This document shows positions 48,911-60,046 of a DNA stretch of 64,000 nt, one piece after another (the first letter of the stretch is position 1; every line of letters begins with the position of its first letter). A program made the position numbers and the translations under genes. The stretch comes from Euptelea pleiosperma. Its lineage: Eukaryota; Streptophyta; Magnoliopsida; Ranunculales; Eupteleaceae. Below the pieces are notes generated by a model that was given only the letters and a program-made list of their open reading frames with translations, did not search any database and was not told where the DNA came from. The DNA lies in NCBI GenBank assembly GCA_035048495.1, contig CM068542.1:37849109-37913108 (forward strand), written 5' to 3'.

Positions 48911-50095
48911 GATGGTAAGGATGAGTGGTAGTTGTTCTCTTGGCATATTAGAAATCTTCTCTTAGTGCCCACTTACTCTACTGTCGGGCTACAATATTGC
49001 TTTAAAAAATGAAAAATAGATTGTACTTCACCCAATTTTGGTTCACAAACAGCCAAGTGGGAAATATCTAAAGATTATAAATATAGACAAATTTAATCAA
49101 TAATCATTAATTAACATTAATTAATTCCATTTAATAGAACTTCTGTTGCATCTTACCTTTGATTCTTTAAAGATATACCACTTGTGCTCTTGCACAAATT
49201 ATTAATGAATGGCTATATTCTTCTTTAAGACAACTAGGACATTAATGAATGGCTCATATATATTTAAATATTTAAACTTTTAAATATATAAAAATAGTAA
49301 TATTTATTAAAAAATTATAAAAATCATAAAATATAGAAAAAATACTAAAAATACTAAAAATATTTCAAAATTCAAGAAAAAACATTGAGTTTCTAGTCGA
49401 CTCGATCTTTAAACAGTTCACTCGGCCACATGGCGATGCTTGCAAATCCGAATTTGTATGCCGAGTCGACTTGAAATACGATTGAGCAACAGAGTCGACT
49501 CGGCGAGTTTTAAAACCTAGGGTGGCAATAGAAAAAGCTCTAAGCCCCTAATAATATTATCAAAAGTCCCATATATTCCATAACCTGAGGAGATTCTTCT
49601 TCAATGGTTTTCAGCTAGCCCCTAATAATATTATCCATAACTTGAGTTGAAACTGCAAAAAGTCTGTTTAACGCTTCACTTGGTATTGTCGCGACCAAAA
49701 TCAGTGGTCAGCTCGCACACGAACCATCGAATTAAATAAGGTTATTTCTGTAGTGGGAAGTACAGATCGAATCCCTAACATTTGGTGCATTTGAGTGGTG
49801 GGGAAGATTGGCTTGACTCATTTTTATATTATTTTGATTATCTTTTTTTGCTTTTGAATAGAACACCACCCTTTCAATATTCAAACACTAAACCAACCCT
49901 TCAGGACATAGAAAAAGTCATCAAGTTGTCCTCGAAAGTATTATTTATCAATCAAAGATCAGAAGCAAATGGATCATCGTCTCTTGAGTAATTTGGTGTG
50001 AACGTTTTGCACTGTATTTAATCTTCTATTGTTGAAGGATAAAAAAGAAAAGAAATAAGGAAAGGAGAGAGAAGAAAAATAAAAATTAATAAATG
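48911..50095. other. Intergenic, no gene seen
   Basis: AT-rich spacer between unit C and CEP gene 4. A 50-bp stretch near 49550-49640 contains CCCTAATAATATTATC twice. No coding signal; open frames are under 70 codons. Confidence 0.45.
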
Positions 50096-50122
50096 CAAGG
50101 ACCTTCTGCATTCTCTCAATTC

Positions 50123-50191
50123 TATAAATACCCAAGAACCCACAAGGTTGTCAGTATCTTCTTTGCTGATCTCTCTCTCTCTCTCTCTCTC
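50123..50191 (+). promoter_or_regulatory. CEP gene 4 TATA box and CT-tract leader
   Basis: TATAAATA at 50123-50130 is the best TATA match of the six copies. It is followed by CCCAAGAACCCACAAGG and (CT)n at 50171-50191. The upstream TCTTCCTAnTGG motif present in copies 2, 3, 5 and 6 is missing. Confidence 0.6.
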
Positions 50192-50223
50192 ATTTGGAAG
50201 ATTTTCTTTCACTTCCCCTAGTT

Positions 50224-50510
50224 ATGGCCAAGATCAAGCTTATCTGTACTTGTGTTTTTCTTCTTGTATTGGTTTTCTTTGTGAAATTCTCTCCATTGAG
50301 GGAAGGCGTTTGAGCTCAGGAAAGAAACAGGAGTGCAAGAACGAGAACAGCGTAAGAGATATGAAAAAGGATGACGCACACACTAGCTACTTGCATCGTG
50401 ATCTTATGAGTATTACAAAGGACAAGAAAGATTACCGACCAACGGCACCAGGTCACAGTCCTGGGGTTGGTCACACTCTTCAAAATCCAAATGCTGAACA
50501 TAATGTATAG
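50224..50510 (+). pseudogene. CEP: CEP precursor 4, frameshifted, with extended C-terminus
   Basis: ATG at 50224 opens MAKIKLICTCVFLLVLVF, a signal peptide like those of copies 5 and 6. The frame then closes after 29 codons at a TGA near 50311. Near 50275-50285, where relatives read TTTTCTCTCATGAAATTC, this copy has TTTTCTTTGTGAAATTC, one base fewer. The downstream frame resumes the family sequence (EGRRLSSGKKQECKNEN, then [15 protein letters not shown]). The usual stop after LQN is also lost, adding PNAEHNV before TAG. The intact peptide cannot be secreted from this frame unless the base is a sequencing error or an alternative start or splice is used. Copy 4 is a member of the Cys-containing subgroup. 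Confidence 0.8.
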
Positions 50511-50860
50511 GCAAATATTAGAGAAAATATTGAAATAAGTTGTATGAGGTGCACCATATCATTATTGGTGTATCTTATATCACACATTCTGCCAGTTGTT
50601 AATATTAGGATAATGTCAGTTAGTTTCCAAGTCTTGTTTATAAAAATAAAATGGTATCTATCTTTAGATCTTGTTATGTTCTATATAAAGTATAAACCCT
50701 TGATTATGGTCAAATGTAATTATCAATGATTCATCAATAAATCTTATTTCCCAACAACAAGGTATATAGGTCAGTGGTGATCTTATGCATATTATTATTT
50801 ATTTTGGTGTGAAATTGGTCCAGTGCATTCACTTTTCATCACTTAGTTATTTGCAGTTTT

Positions 50861-50864
<4 letters not shown>

Positions 50865-50907
<43 letters not shown>
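50865..50907. repeat. (CT)n microsatellite
   Basis: About 43 bp of CT. Open frames of 67-124 codons around it are generated by the repeat and have no similarity to known proteins. Confidence 0.85.
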
Positions 50908-50912
<5 letters not shown>

Positions 50913-51089
50913 ATCTCTTTGATAAACAAGCAAGAAACAGAGAAAACAATGAAAAACAAGCCGGGTGGGGGGCTCTGCTTGCACATGCATGTGTGCGCGT
51001 TCTGTATGTGTGTGCAAAATGAGATGTGTGAGGGCATGGAGAGCACTTTTTTCCATATGGTCCAACGCCCATCACAGGATTATCTATTA

Positions 51090-52054
51090 TCTATACTAAA
51101 GCTCGGCACTACTGAGGTGGCGCTCTCTACATCTTTTTTACATCATTTTTTTCAAAAATACCCATATTTATTCTCTCAACCAAAATTAATGTTACCTTTT
51201 GAAACCTTTCCTTCTCCAAAACGTCTTCTTTTGGACCCTTCCATCTCCAAACCGTTTCTTCTTCCAACCAAGATTGTCTCTTCTTCTCCTTAAACTCCTC
51301 TTCAGTCTTTACAGCTTCTTCTTTCCCTAAAACTTTTCTTTATATCTATTTCCAAAACGTCGAACCATTCTCCAATTATTTCTTAAAATCTCTCCATCAG
51401 CTTTTAAAACGTCGCACATTCCCCAATTATTTCATAAAATCTCTCCATCAATTTTCAAAAATGTCTCTATAAATATTATTTGATTTCCTTCCAAAAAATT
51501 ACGTCTCCTTCTCACGCGCCTACAAAATAAATCCTCTTTTATCTATTCCCTACTCTCCACCCGACACATCCACTAAGATTAGATTATCTGGTGAGGGAAG
51601 ATTTGAAAATTGCCATTAAATGTAGTACAAACATTGATTTTGCATAGAGAAGGATGATGAAATTTGGGATTGGGACCTTCAAAAAACCTACGTCCCATTC
51701 TCATGCGCCGTCGAAAGAAATCCTTTTTATCTATTCCCTACTCTCCACCGATGAATCCACTAAGATTGGATTATCTAGTGCAGGATGCTCTGGAAATTGC
51801 CATTAAAATTGGTCTGAGCGTTGATGCAGTAGAGGAGGAGGATAAAGTTTAGGATTGGGATAACAATGTACAAAAACTGTTGGCGCTACAAGCATTGTGT
51901 TTCTTCCACTAAGCAATAATTAGTTGTATGGGTTTTCTTGGTTAGATTATGAATATTGTCATTTATGCTATTAGTGGGCATGTCAAAAAATTTATTTCAA
52001 TATGTAAATTATTTTAACAGTGCCCATGCTTTAGCACGGGCTATTGATTACTAG
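51090..52054 (+). mobile_element. Non-autonomous Helitron (965 bp)
   Basis: The 5' end TCTATACTAAAGC follows an A (51089), and the 3' end ATTGATTACTAG precedes a T (52055), the A/T insertion context of Helitrons. GCCCATGCTTTAGCACGGGC at 52022-52041 forms a short hairpin ending 13 bases before the CTAG terminus. No target duplication and no Rep/helicase frame. Inside, a unit of about 185 bp is repeated in tandem (51495-51680, 51681-51862; ATCTATTCCCTACTCTCCAC in both). It is inserted directly after a CCAACGCCCATCACAGG fragment of the segmental-duplication distal block. Confidence 0.8.
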
Positions 52055-52358
52055 TAATATGCTAAGGGCCGCCCGTTACCACATATAATTAATGTAATAA
52101 AGTTGTGTTTGATGTATATCCTTAATGAGGAGGGAGAAAGCTCCCCAACAAGAGGGGTCAAGCAAGCATGCTTCTTTATAAGAGTGGAGGATATTGGAGT
52201 GGCGCCCCTCAACCTTTTGTGGGTTTGCCTTACTTCTCTCATTCATTTGACTTTCTTCTTACTTTCCGTAAAGAAATTTCTTGGAAGAATATGGTCAGAA
52301 TGTTGTGCAAAGTACGGAGTTTCACATTCATGTGACCAAGTAATTTAACTTGGAAAAA

Positions 52359-52750
52359 GATGTAACAAGGTATGCCTGAAACTGTTTCGTTTGTGGAAGC
52401 GGCATTTTTGGTAGTCACCGCTGCCATCTAGGCCCACTGACCGCATGGATGTTTATCCCACCCCTTGGTGGATATACAAACCAAAATTCACCTTGATTGG
52501 TAATCTATAACCATTAGATTTTAACACTTTTTAGCACTTATTAAGGTGTTCTTATAGCAGTTGAATGCAGCCTTTTTTTCTAGTACTAAACCCAAAGGCT
52601 AAAAATCATTAAACAAGCTGATTTTTTGTATGAATGTCTATTAAGGGGTGGGCTAAACATCCATGCAGTCAGTGGGCCCAGATGGCAGTGGTGACTACCA
52701 AAAATGCAGCTTCCACAAATGAAAAGATCTCAGGTATACCTTGTTACATC
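52359..52750. repeat. Foldback MITE with GATGTAACAAGG ends
   Basis: Begins GATGTAACAAGGTATGCCTG and ends CAGGTATACCTTGTTACATC. Arms of at least 120 bp share TTTGTGGAAGC and its mirror, then GGTAGTCAC and GTGACTACC, then GCCCACTGACCGCATGGATG and its mirror. The centre carries the dispersed ATTCACC(T/A)TGATTGGT motif, also seen at 54420. No target duplication identified. Confidence 0.65.
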
Positions 52751-53310
52751 ACGACCCATTGGTCTACTAACCACATTAATTGACTGCATGTGAAATATTT
52801 GGGGGAAAAAAACACAAAAGCAAAAAAGAAGATATATTAATGTAATTCAACTTGGGTGGATTGAGGGCCAACACAGGTTCCAAACAGAGCTTAAGCTAGG
52901 TCAAATTGGGTCAAGCTAGGTGGGTCGGGTTAACCCAAAACATGGAAAAAGACCAAGTAGCAGCAAGACAGCAGCGGGAAAAACTTTGCTCCTAATCAAT
53001 AACGGAAAAAGGAAGCGAAAAAAAACTTTTCTCACATCTAAAAGAGAAACAAAAAACCCAATTCGACAAGAAAGGAACCGAGCAAAAGGAAGACAAAACA
53101 GATCACATAATTCAACTTTAAAAACCCTAATTCTTAGTATTCAAAATCAATTTGTAATTGGGTCGCTCTACGGGCACCCACCTCTTTAAGTCAGGCACCC
53201 ACAAAATAAATCAATTTTTTAGGACTACATCACCCTTTCCATCCCTTTACAGTTTTGTTTGGGCACCCACACTCATTACCTCCATTCGCACCAAAAACGA
53301 CGAAGCTACA

Positions 53311-53412
<102 letters not shown>

Positions 53413-53426
53413 CTCTTCCTCTTCTT

Positions 53427-53770
53427 GGTGGTGGTGGTGGTGGTTGTGGTGGTGATGGTGGAGTTGGTGGTGGTGTTGGAGTGGTGGTGATCGATGGTGG
53501 AGTTTGTGGTGGAGGTGGTGGTGGTGATTGTGGAGTTGGTGGTGGTGGAGGTGGAGTTGGTGGTGGTGGTGGTGATGGTGGAGTTGGTGGTAGTTTTGGA
53601 GTGGCAGTGATGGTAGAGTGGTGGTGGTGTTGATGGTGGTGGTGGAGTTAGTGGTGATGGTAGAGTGGTGGTGGTGCTGATGGTGGTGGTAGTTGTGGAG
53701 TTAGTGGTAATGGTAGAGTGGTGGTGGTGGTGGTGGTGGTAGAGTGGTAGTAGAGTGGTGGTGGAGTGAT
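53427..53770. repeat. GTG/GGTGGA minisatellite-like array
   Basis: About 340 bp built of GGTGGT, GGTGGAGTTGGT and GGTGATGGTGGAG variants without interruption. Strongly G-biased on the + strand, adjacent to a C/T-biased run, producing an abrupt strand asymmetry. Confidence 0.85.
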
Positions 53771-54042
53771 GGTTTGAGCACCCCATACTTCCACAAATGG
53801 ATAGACAATATGCTGCAAGCCTGCAAATTTTTTTTTTTTTTGCTTTCACGGCCCTGAACTACCGTGGCCACCATGTCACCCACGGCCAAGAGCCCAAGTC
53901 AGAAACTTTTTTTTGGATTTTAACTTGGGTGCCCAGCAAAATGGGGTGCCCAAACAGGGGCCCTCTAATTGGTGTGGGTGCCCATCAAATGTTGGTGCCC
54001 AGCTGAAAGAGGTGGGCGCCCGTAGAGCGACCCTTTGTAACT

Positions 54043-54925
54043 TTAGGTCCAGTGAATGAGTTTAATGCGTCTACAAACATTATATTATCTCTTCCAAGAT
54101 TAAGAACCGTAGAAAGTTTGAGAATTCAAACCTCTTAAAAACTCTATCCATAGAAATTTTTAAAAGATGGAGTACTTGAAATATGGTAAGTGGGGTCTTT
54201 GACTCTTTGGTGAACAAAATATAAGGGTGGGTTGATGTTGACCCGGACCATTTTTCGAGACTGTTCACTGGTTTTCCGGTTCAACTGGCCAGTCTGGTAT
54301 GGGTTTCAAAACATTCCTTCTAGCAACTAATAATCATGAATCAAGAGGTTGAAACAGTTAAATGGATGGATATATACTACCCGGGTACACCCTTTGGGGC
54401 CACCCCTTGGTGAAACTACACCAAAAATTAACCTGATTGGTGATTTCCAACCATTCAATCTGAGTTACCCAAAAAAATGCTCTAGTCAGACGGCTAGAGA
54501 TCTCACCCCTATGAAATAGAATTCTATATTTAAACTTGGTAGGAAGGACATGGGAATCCTTTGCCTTTGCTTTGGGTACATGTGAACAGACAAGGACCCT
54601 TTTCTTCCATGGAATAAAAAAAAATTTTAATTAAGAGAATGCACCATCTCTGCAACAACTAACCCAGCCTTGAGCTCAGAGAGAGATGAACTGACAGTTG
54701 AAGATTGTACCTCTGATCAAAACTGGATGGCTGTGATACTGTCTCACTCAGTAAGCTGATATGGTTGTCCCCCACAATTTATTTTTTGTTCTATAGTTAC
54801 ATGGAACATGCTAAGCTATGCATACACTTTTCTTGTAGGGGGTTTCTTTGTAGAGAGAGCCTTAAAGGGTATAAACATCTTGCTGGCCAATCTCTTTTTT
54901 TATGTAATTACATCTCAGTGTATAT
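54043..54925. other. Intergenic, no gene seen
   Basis: Contains an isolated half of the foldback family found at 52359-52750 (CCACCCCTTGGTG and TTAACCTGATTGGTGAT near 54400-54450) and otherwise unrecognised sequence leading to the CEP gene 5 promoter. Confidence 0.45.
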
Positions 54926-54930
54926 ATATG

Positions 54931-55007
54931 GAATCTTCCTAATGGTTAGGACCTCACATGCAATCTTTCTAACACCTTAAAAACCCAAGGAGACCACTGG
55001 GTATGGG

Positions 55008-55050
<43 letters not shown>
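54931..55050 (+). promoter_or_regulatory. CEP gene 5 core promoter and CT-tract leader
   Basis: AATCTTCCTAATGGTTAGG and ACCTCACATGC precede a weak TATA-like TTAAAAA (54977-54983) and AACCCAAGGAGACC. (CT)n runs from 55011 to 55049. The ATG is 116 bases after the TATA-like box. Confidence 0.62.
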
Positions 55051-55053
<3 letters not shown>

Positions 55054-55092
55054 AATACTAAGTTTCTTTGTTCTTTCCATCGTCAGCTTATT

Positions 55093-55374
55093 ATGGCGAA
55101 GATCAAGGTCATCTGTACTTGGCTTTTTCTTCTTGTACTGATTTTCTCTCTTGAAATTCTCTCTGCTAAGGGAAGGCATTTGAAGTTAGAGAAGAAAGTA
55201 AAGTGTGTGAAATGCTCAAGTCATGATGCAAATATAGTAAGAGAGATGAGAGAGAGAGGCGCACATACAAGCAGCTTGCACCATGGCATTACAACTATGG
55301 AGGGATACGTGGAAGCTTTTCGACCCAAGACACCGGGTCATAGTCCTGGTGTTGGTCATTCCATTCAAAACTGA
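55093..55374 (+). CDS. CEP: CEP hormone precursor 5, 93 aa
   Basis: Signal peptide MAKIKVICTWLFLLVLIFSL followed by EILSAKGRHLKLEKK. The short pro-region has the two-cysteine stretch VKCVKCSSHD shared with copy 6. The single CEP domain [15 protein letters not shown] is at residues 75-89, then SIQN and TGA. Lysine at domain position 5 replaces the Thr of the other copies. Pro residues 4, 7 and 11, the hydroxylation positions in characterised CEPs, are all present. The chosen ATG begins the conserved MAKIK start; an upstream ATG at 55003 in frame only adds Leu-Ser codons from the CT tract. Intact single-exon gene. Confidence 0.92.
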   Translation: MAKIKVICTWLFLLVLIFSLEILSAKGRHLKLEKKVKCVKCSSHDANIVREMRERGAHTSSLHHGITTMEGYVEAFRPKTPGHSPGVGHSIQN

Positions 55375-55784
55375 GGAACTACTGTCAACAACTTATTGTT
55401 TGTACTATGTTTTTCATTAGTTTAATTAGCTCTAGAATTGGTGGATTGATTTCATTTCTTTACTTGGATATTGTTCAAGTGTCTCCACACGTATGGTTGT
55501 ATGCATTATGGTTCTATTAATGAAATGTTATTTTAAGCTTGTTTGGTATATAAATGGTTAATTAATTACCTTTATATTTATTAGCCGGATCATATCATGA
55601 GCAACATCTGATATTTGCATTCATGCCCTCTTTCTCTTTCTTTACCTACTAGTAATCAAAGGCGCACTACAAAATTTTATTTTATATAATTAGTTAGAGA
55701 ATTAAGTAGCAGATAGATTTTAAGGGGTGAGAAGATAGATTTTAAGGGGTGAGAAGAAGAAGGAAAGAGAGACATTTTAGATAA

Positions 55785-56131
55785 GGGTTGGACCCCCATT
55801 TTGGCGTACCCACATAGAAGATGAATCAATGGCTGATTTTTGGTGATGATGATCTCCTGACCATATAGATCACCCTTACAAAAAATCAGCACATTCAGAA
55901 ATTTCTTACCCCATCAAATGTGGTTTTCAAGTTACACGGTAAAAATCGATGGTTGATGGTTCATAATTCTTCAACTTTTAAACTAGTCTATGAATATCAG
56001 AATGATTTGAATTTTTGTGAGGCTGATCTCCTCAACATAGAGATCATCCTCACCAAAAATCAAACATTTATTCATCTTCTATATAGGTACGCCAAAGTGC
56101 GTTAAAAATGGGAGTCTCTGGAGTCCGACCC
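55785..56131. mobile_element. Mutator-type MITE, copy 2 (347 bp), perfect 9-bp target duplication
   Basis: Begins GGGTTGGACCCCC and ends GAGTCCGACCC, with TTTAGATAA on both sides (55776-55784, 56132-56140). The interior holds GATGAATCAATGGCTGATTT and mirrored GATCATCCTCACCAAAAATC, the same family as 898-1651 and 59652-60046. No open frame of note. A 25-bp GATAGATTTTAAGGGGTGAG duplication lies just upstream (55711-55756). Confidence 0.85.
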
Positions 56132-56140
56132 TTTAGATAA

Positions 56141-57060
56141 TTAAGACGTAATAGAAAACATAATTGAAATGAAAGATATTTTAATAAGAATGAGATGCGT
56201 TTTGGATATATAAGAATGAGTGAAAGAGGGAGAGACGTTTTAATTAGAGGATTACATAGTGGAGAAATTTTAGGAGAAGTAAAAAAGAAGGAGAAGGAGG
56301 GACGTTTTAGGTAATAGGAAACATAATTGAAGAGAAATTAATATTCGGTCTAAAACGTTTTAAGAAACGTAGTTGGAGAGACATAAATGATAAGAGGTAG
56401 GCTTTTCTTAAATGGCAAAATAAAATTGATATGTCAACTAAAGAGTTAAACTCTCCAACTAATAGAAGACATTGCCTTTACAAATTCACAAAATTAAATA
56501 TGCACATAGGGGTGTGGATTTAAATTTCTGCCCCTATCAAATATGGACTTTTAACAGTGACAGTCCAGAATTTTTCAACTTATTGTTATCTAATTTTCAT
56601 AGGAATGGAAATGCACTAATAAGCTGTTTTTTTTCACGATGATGACCTTAATTGTATAGAGATCATCCTCACCAAAACTATCCCATGATTCATCTCCATG
56701 TAAGCCCTACATAGACGCGTGTCAAATGGTCCGTTAAACTATATCCTCATCCTCTTCCACACACACACACACATTTACATATCTCTGTGTGTGTGTTAGC
56801 ATTTCTAACGTACATAAATTCTGTTCCAACTGAGGGTTTTTTTGACCCATTTCGAAGAGCTTAACATTTTCTTGAAGTCCTACACCTCCCCCTTTGCATC
56901 CCTTGTGCAACATTACAATAACTACTACAGAAGATGGGCCGGTGTTAGTGGGATCTATCTTAAGAGAGGAAGAAACCTAATAACAGAAAATTATATTATC
57001 TTAAGAGCATATACTAACTTGACTTTGCATCTTGAGAGAAAAGAATGTATCTTGGGGTAT
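56141..57060. other. Intergenic with a decayed Mutator-MITE relative
   Basis: Positions 56505-56745 keep parts of the 55785 family (GAGATCATCCTCACCAAAAC, TGATTCATCTCCATG) without clean ends. A CA then TG microsatellite pair lies at 56759-56795. No gene recognised. Confidence 0.45.
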
Positions 57061-57089
57061 TAGTAGGGGACTAAGAATATGACGAAGTG

Positions 57090-57237
57090 GAAGGGAGGGG
57101 GCCGGCATCCCACCGCACGTTTTTTATATGGTGATCCGTGCTGTACAGCCTAGCAGACAATAAAACAACAAAACGCTTCCCCAACTCGTGGAGCCAACCC
57201 AGTTTTTGGAGTCATCTTTGTTTATACATTCTCACTT

Positions 57238-57306
<69 letters not shown>
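57090..57306. repeat. Remnant of the CEP-unit distal block and (AG)34 microsatellite
   Basis: CATCCCACCGCACG, CTGTACAGCCTAGCAGACA and CTCGTGGAGCCAACCCAG (57106-57200) match the distal block of units A-C (CTGCACTACAGCCTAGCA, CTCAAGGAGCAGACCAACC), showing that the duplicated region once extended to CEP genes 5-6. A 68-bp AG run follows at 57239-57306. Confidence 0.6.
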
Positions 57307-57312
<6 letters not shown>

Positions 57313-58360
57313 CTTCTTATGTTCTTAACTTAAAAACTAAACAACTTTTAGGCATGTATAGTGACCATAGAAAAGGATTTATTTGTCAAAAAGTGTTGAT
57401 CTAGCTAGAAAACTTTAATTTATGGACATCTATGGGCAAGAATCATTTCTATAAAACTTTTCCAAGGGAAATCATATAGGGCCAGTGTGACTATATATCC
57501 TTCATCGTCCCTGCATTTTTTCCTTATTTCTTTGAGAAAATTCTTCAGAAACAAAAACAGGAAGATTTTATTGTCTGGCATCCCAACTAGTTAGCATCCC
57601 TTCCTTCATATATCATATTCAGAGGAAATTTTCACCAACCCCAATTACACATAAAACAAGAAAGTTCAAAAGAGATCACATTGAATAAGACTGGGTGTGG
57701 GCCACTAATAAAAAAATGCCCCATCTCCCTTCCCCAAGCTATGGAGATTTTCTACTCATTCTTTCCCTTAACTGCAAGGAATCTTGTGCTTGAGGCTTTT
57801 AGTGATCACCTATAGAACTCATATTTTAAAGGTGGGAAATGCAAAGGTGTAAGGTTATGGTTGTAAAGTCTGGTTTGCTCACAAAAAAAAGTATAGTTAC
57901 GGTTGGTGGGGAGGAGCATGTGAATAGTGGGAAATGCAAAGATCAACTTTATTTTTTTTCCAACCCATTTGGTAGAAGAAAATATTAGAGACAGTACTAT
58001 CGCTGTTATATTTAAATGGCTAAGACGGCCCTTGAACTCATTGAAAGGTAAAAGTGACTGAAAAGATCAGACATCATTGATTAAAAATCCAATGGTTGCG
58101 GAAAGATCACATGCCGTTGTTCCATGCATGTGGGTTATTTGGACCAAGTACTTACTCTGTAGTTAAATAATTAAAAATTTGAAAACATATGGAATGACAG
58201 TTGCATGGGGCATGCACAATGTTGACAGATCTAGCTAGCTTATAAGTTGGTATATTCCACCTCCCCAAAATTTTTTTTTTTTTTTGCTGAGAGAGGTGGG
58301 GCCCAAAGGTTTTAACATCAAACCGTCCAAATTCCTTTTTTTTTTTTTTCATCGTACTCT
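57307..58360. other. Intergenic, no gene seen
   Basis: Spacer before CEP gene 6. AT-rich, with poly-T runs at 58268-58284 and 58336-58350. Open frames under 85 codons lack similarity. Confidence 0.45.
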
Positions 58361-58365
58361 CCCGA

Positions 58366-58464
58366 GTCTTCCTATTGGTTAGGACGCTCTCACATGCCAC
58401 TCTCTCAGGTCGATCTTAAACACCTTAAATACAGAAGCACAGGAAGGGGTAGAGGTATCCTGTA

Positions 58465-58490
<26 letters not shown>
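58366..58490 (+). promoter_or_regulatory. CEP gene 6 core promoter and CT-tract leader
   Basis: GAGTCTTCCTATTGGTTAGG and ACGCTCTCACATGCC lie upstream of TTAAATA (58425-58431). (CT)n at 58465-58490 follows, and the ATG comes 104 bases after the TATA-like box. Confidence 0.65.
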
Positions 58491-58495
<5 letters not shown>

Positions 58496-58528
58496 AAGAT
58501 TATTGCTTGACTACTTTCTGTTCTCATT

Positions 58529-58804
58529 ATGTCACAGATCAAGTTCATCTGTACTTGTGTTTTTCTTCTTGTATTGATTTTCTCCCATGAAGTTCTCTCC
58601 GCGGAAGGAAGGCATTTGAAATCTGGGAAGAAAAAGGAATGCAAGAAATGCTCAAGCCGTGATGATAACACTTTGACAGCGACGCACCATGAGCACTCTA
58701 GAGACTTGCACCATGAGCGTTCAAGTATGGTAGAATATGCCGAAAATTTTCGACCCACAGCACCTGGTCACAGTCCTGGTATTGGTCATTCCCTTCAAAA
58801 CTGA
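58529..58804 (+). CDS. CEP: CEP hormone precursor 6, 91 aa
   Basis: Signal peptide MSQIKFICTCVFLLVLIFSH (start MSQ rather than MAK), then EVLSAEGRHLKSGKKKECKK. The pro-region contains the cysteines of the copy 4-6 subgroup and is His-rich (ATHHEHSRDLHHERSS). The single CEP domain [15 protein letters not shown] is at residues 73-87, followed by SLQN and TGA. Asn at domain position 1 is unusual, since Asp or Ala occurs in most of the other copies. Intact single-exon gene and last of the cluster; nothing resembling a seventh domain was found downstream. Confidence 0.92.
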   Translation: MSQIKFICTCVFLLVLIFSHEVLSAEGRHLKSGKKKECKKCSSRDDNTLTATHHEHSRDLHHERSSMVEYAENFRPTAPGHSPGIGHSLQN

Positions 58805-58886
58805 GTCTAACACTCTGTAATAAGGCAACACCATTGTTTCTCCACTTCTGTATATAAATGTCTTTGTTCTCCTTCCTACACACTTT

Positions 58887-58892
<6 letters not shown>

Positions 58893-58925
<33 letters not shown>
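58893..58925. repeat. (TC)n microsatellite
   Basis: A 33-bp TC run about 90 bases after the stop of CEP gene 6, probably in or just past the 3' untranslated region. Confidence 0.8.
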
Positions 58926-58928
<3 letters not shown>

Positions 58929-59138
58929 TTACACTTTATAGTGAGGAACTGTAGATGAAAACCTGATTAATCACTAAAAGCATCGGTTAAGTATTTATAT
59001 CATTGAATCAACCTTTGCTCCGGCTGAGCTGGTCAAGGTTTAATTTGGTCCAACATCATGTAATCCCTGTTTATAGAAGCACTTTATGGGTAAGTCATCC
59101 TGTACACAGGGGATGCAATCAAGGATGAAAGCCCCTCC

Positions 59139-59360
59139 GGATCCGATCCAGAACAGTATCGGCCCATCTCGCCCAAGACAAAGTGAGACTCCTTTCTAAA
59201 ACAGTGATCTCGGGGCCAGGCAGAGCCTGGTTTGGATCGATCCGTGGGCTCCAGATCTGATCCAGAACAGGATCGGCCCATCTCCCCCGAGACACAGTGA
59301 GACTCCTATGTAAAACAGTGATCACGAGACAGAGCCTGGTTTGGATCGGATCGGTGGGTT
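59139..59360. repeat. Two-copy tandem repeat, unit about 110 bp
   Basis: CAGAACAG(T/G)ATCGGCCCATCTC, GTGAGACTCCT, TAAAACAGTGATC and CAGAGCCTGGTTTGGATCG recur in the same order in two adjacent units (59150-59260 and 59260-59360). Non-coding; the predicted peptides differ between units. GATCGG-rich like the foldback at 6094-6315. Confidence 0.65.
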
Positions 59361-59651
59361 CCAATCCAGACCGGGATCAGCCGAGACTTTGAACCACTGC
59401 TTCTGGACATTCTTGACCGGGTAAACCAAACCAAGGATGAGAAAATTTGATGTTTGTACATTCAGGGTCCCATCCCACGGAACAAAATTGCACTCTGATC
59501 TGGAGAGCATAGTTTTTCTCTTTAGGAATATTCTCCGTCCAAATCACGTGGGCTCCACCTCCCAGTGTCTAGGTGGCTGACGGCTGAGTGTCCTGACATC
59601 GGAATTTGACGTTGGATTCTCCCGCACTAAAGATAGATTGTATTCTAAAAA

Positions 59652-60046
59652 GGGTCAGGCTCAGCGGACACATATTTTCACACAAAAAAAATGGTGGGGG
59701 ACAAATATATAAATTAGAAGTTTTGTTATGGGATGATTTTTGATGATGATGGTCTCTATGGTGAGGAGATCACCCTCACAAAAATTCGAATCATTCTGAT
59801 GTTCATAGCATGGTTTACAAGTTGAAGAATTACGGACCGTCTATTTTTTACTGTTAACTTAAACCCACATTTGATGGTGTTTGAAATTTCAGAATGGGCT
59901 GATTTTTTTTTTGTAGGGGTGATCTATATGGTGAGGAGATCATCCTCACCAAAAATCAGCCATTGATTTATATTCCATATGACCACACCAAAATTGTGTG
60001 TGAAAATATGTGTCGTTGAACCTGAGCCTGAGCCTGAGCCTAACCC
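59652..60046. mobile_element. Mutator-type MITE, copy 3 (395 bp), perfect 9-bp target duplication
   Basis: Begins GGGTCAGGCTCAGCG and ends GAGCCTAACCC, with TTCTAAAAA on both sides (59643-59651, 60047-60055). The right end carries three tandem CCTGAG units. The interior matches copies 1 and 2 (GGTGAGGAGATCATCCTCAC, GAATTACGGACCGTC). Confidence 0.85.

Noticed and set aside
59084..59510. Three overlapping minus-strand frames with repeated SGSD-like peptides
   Set aside because: They result from the two-copy tandem repeat at 59139-59360, which shifts frame between units.
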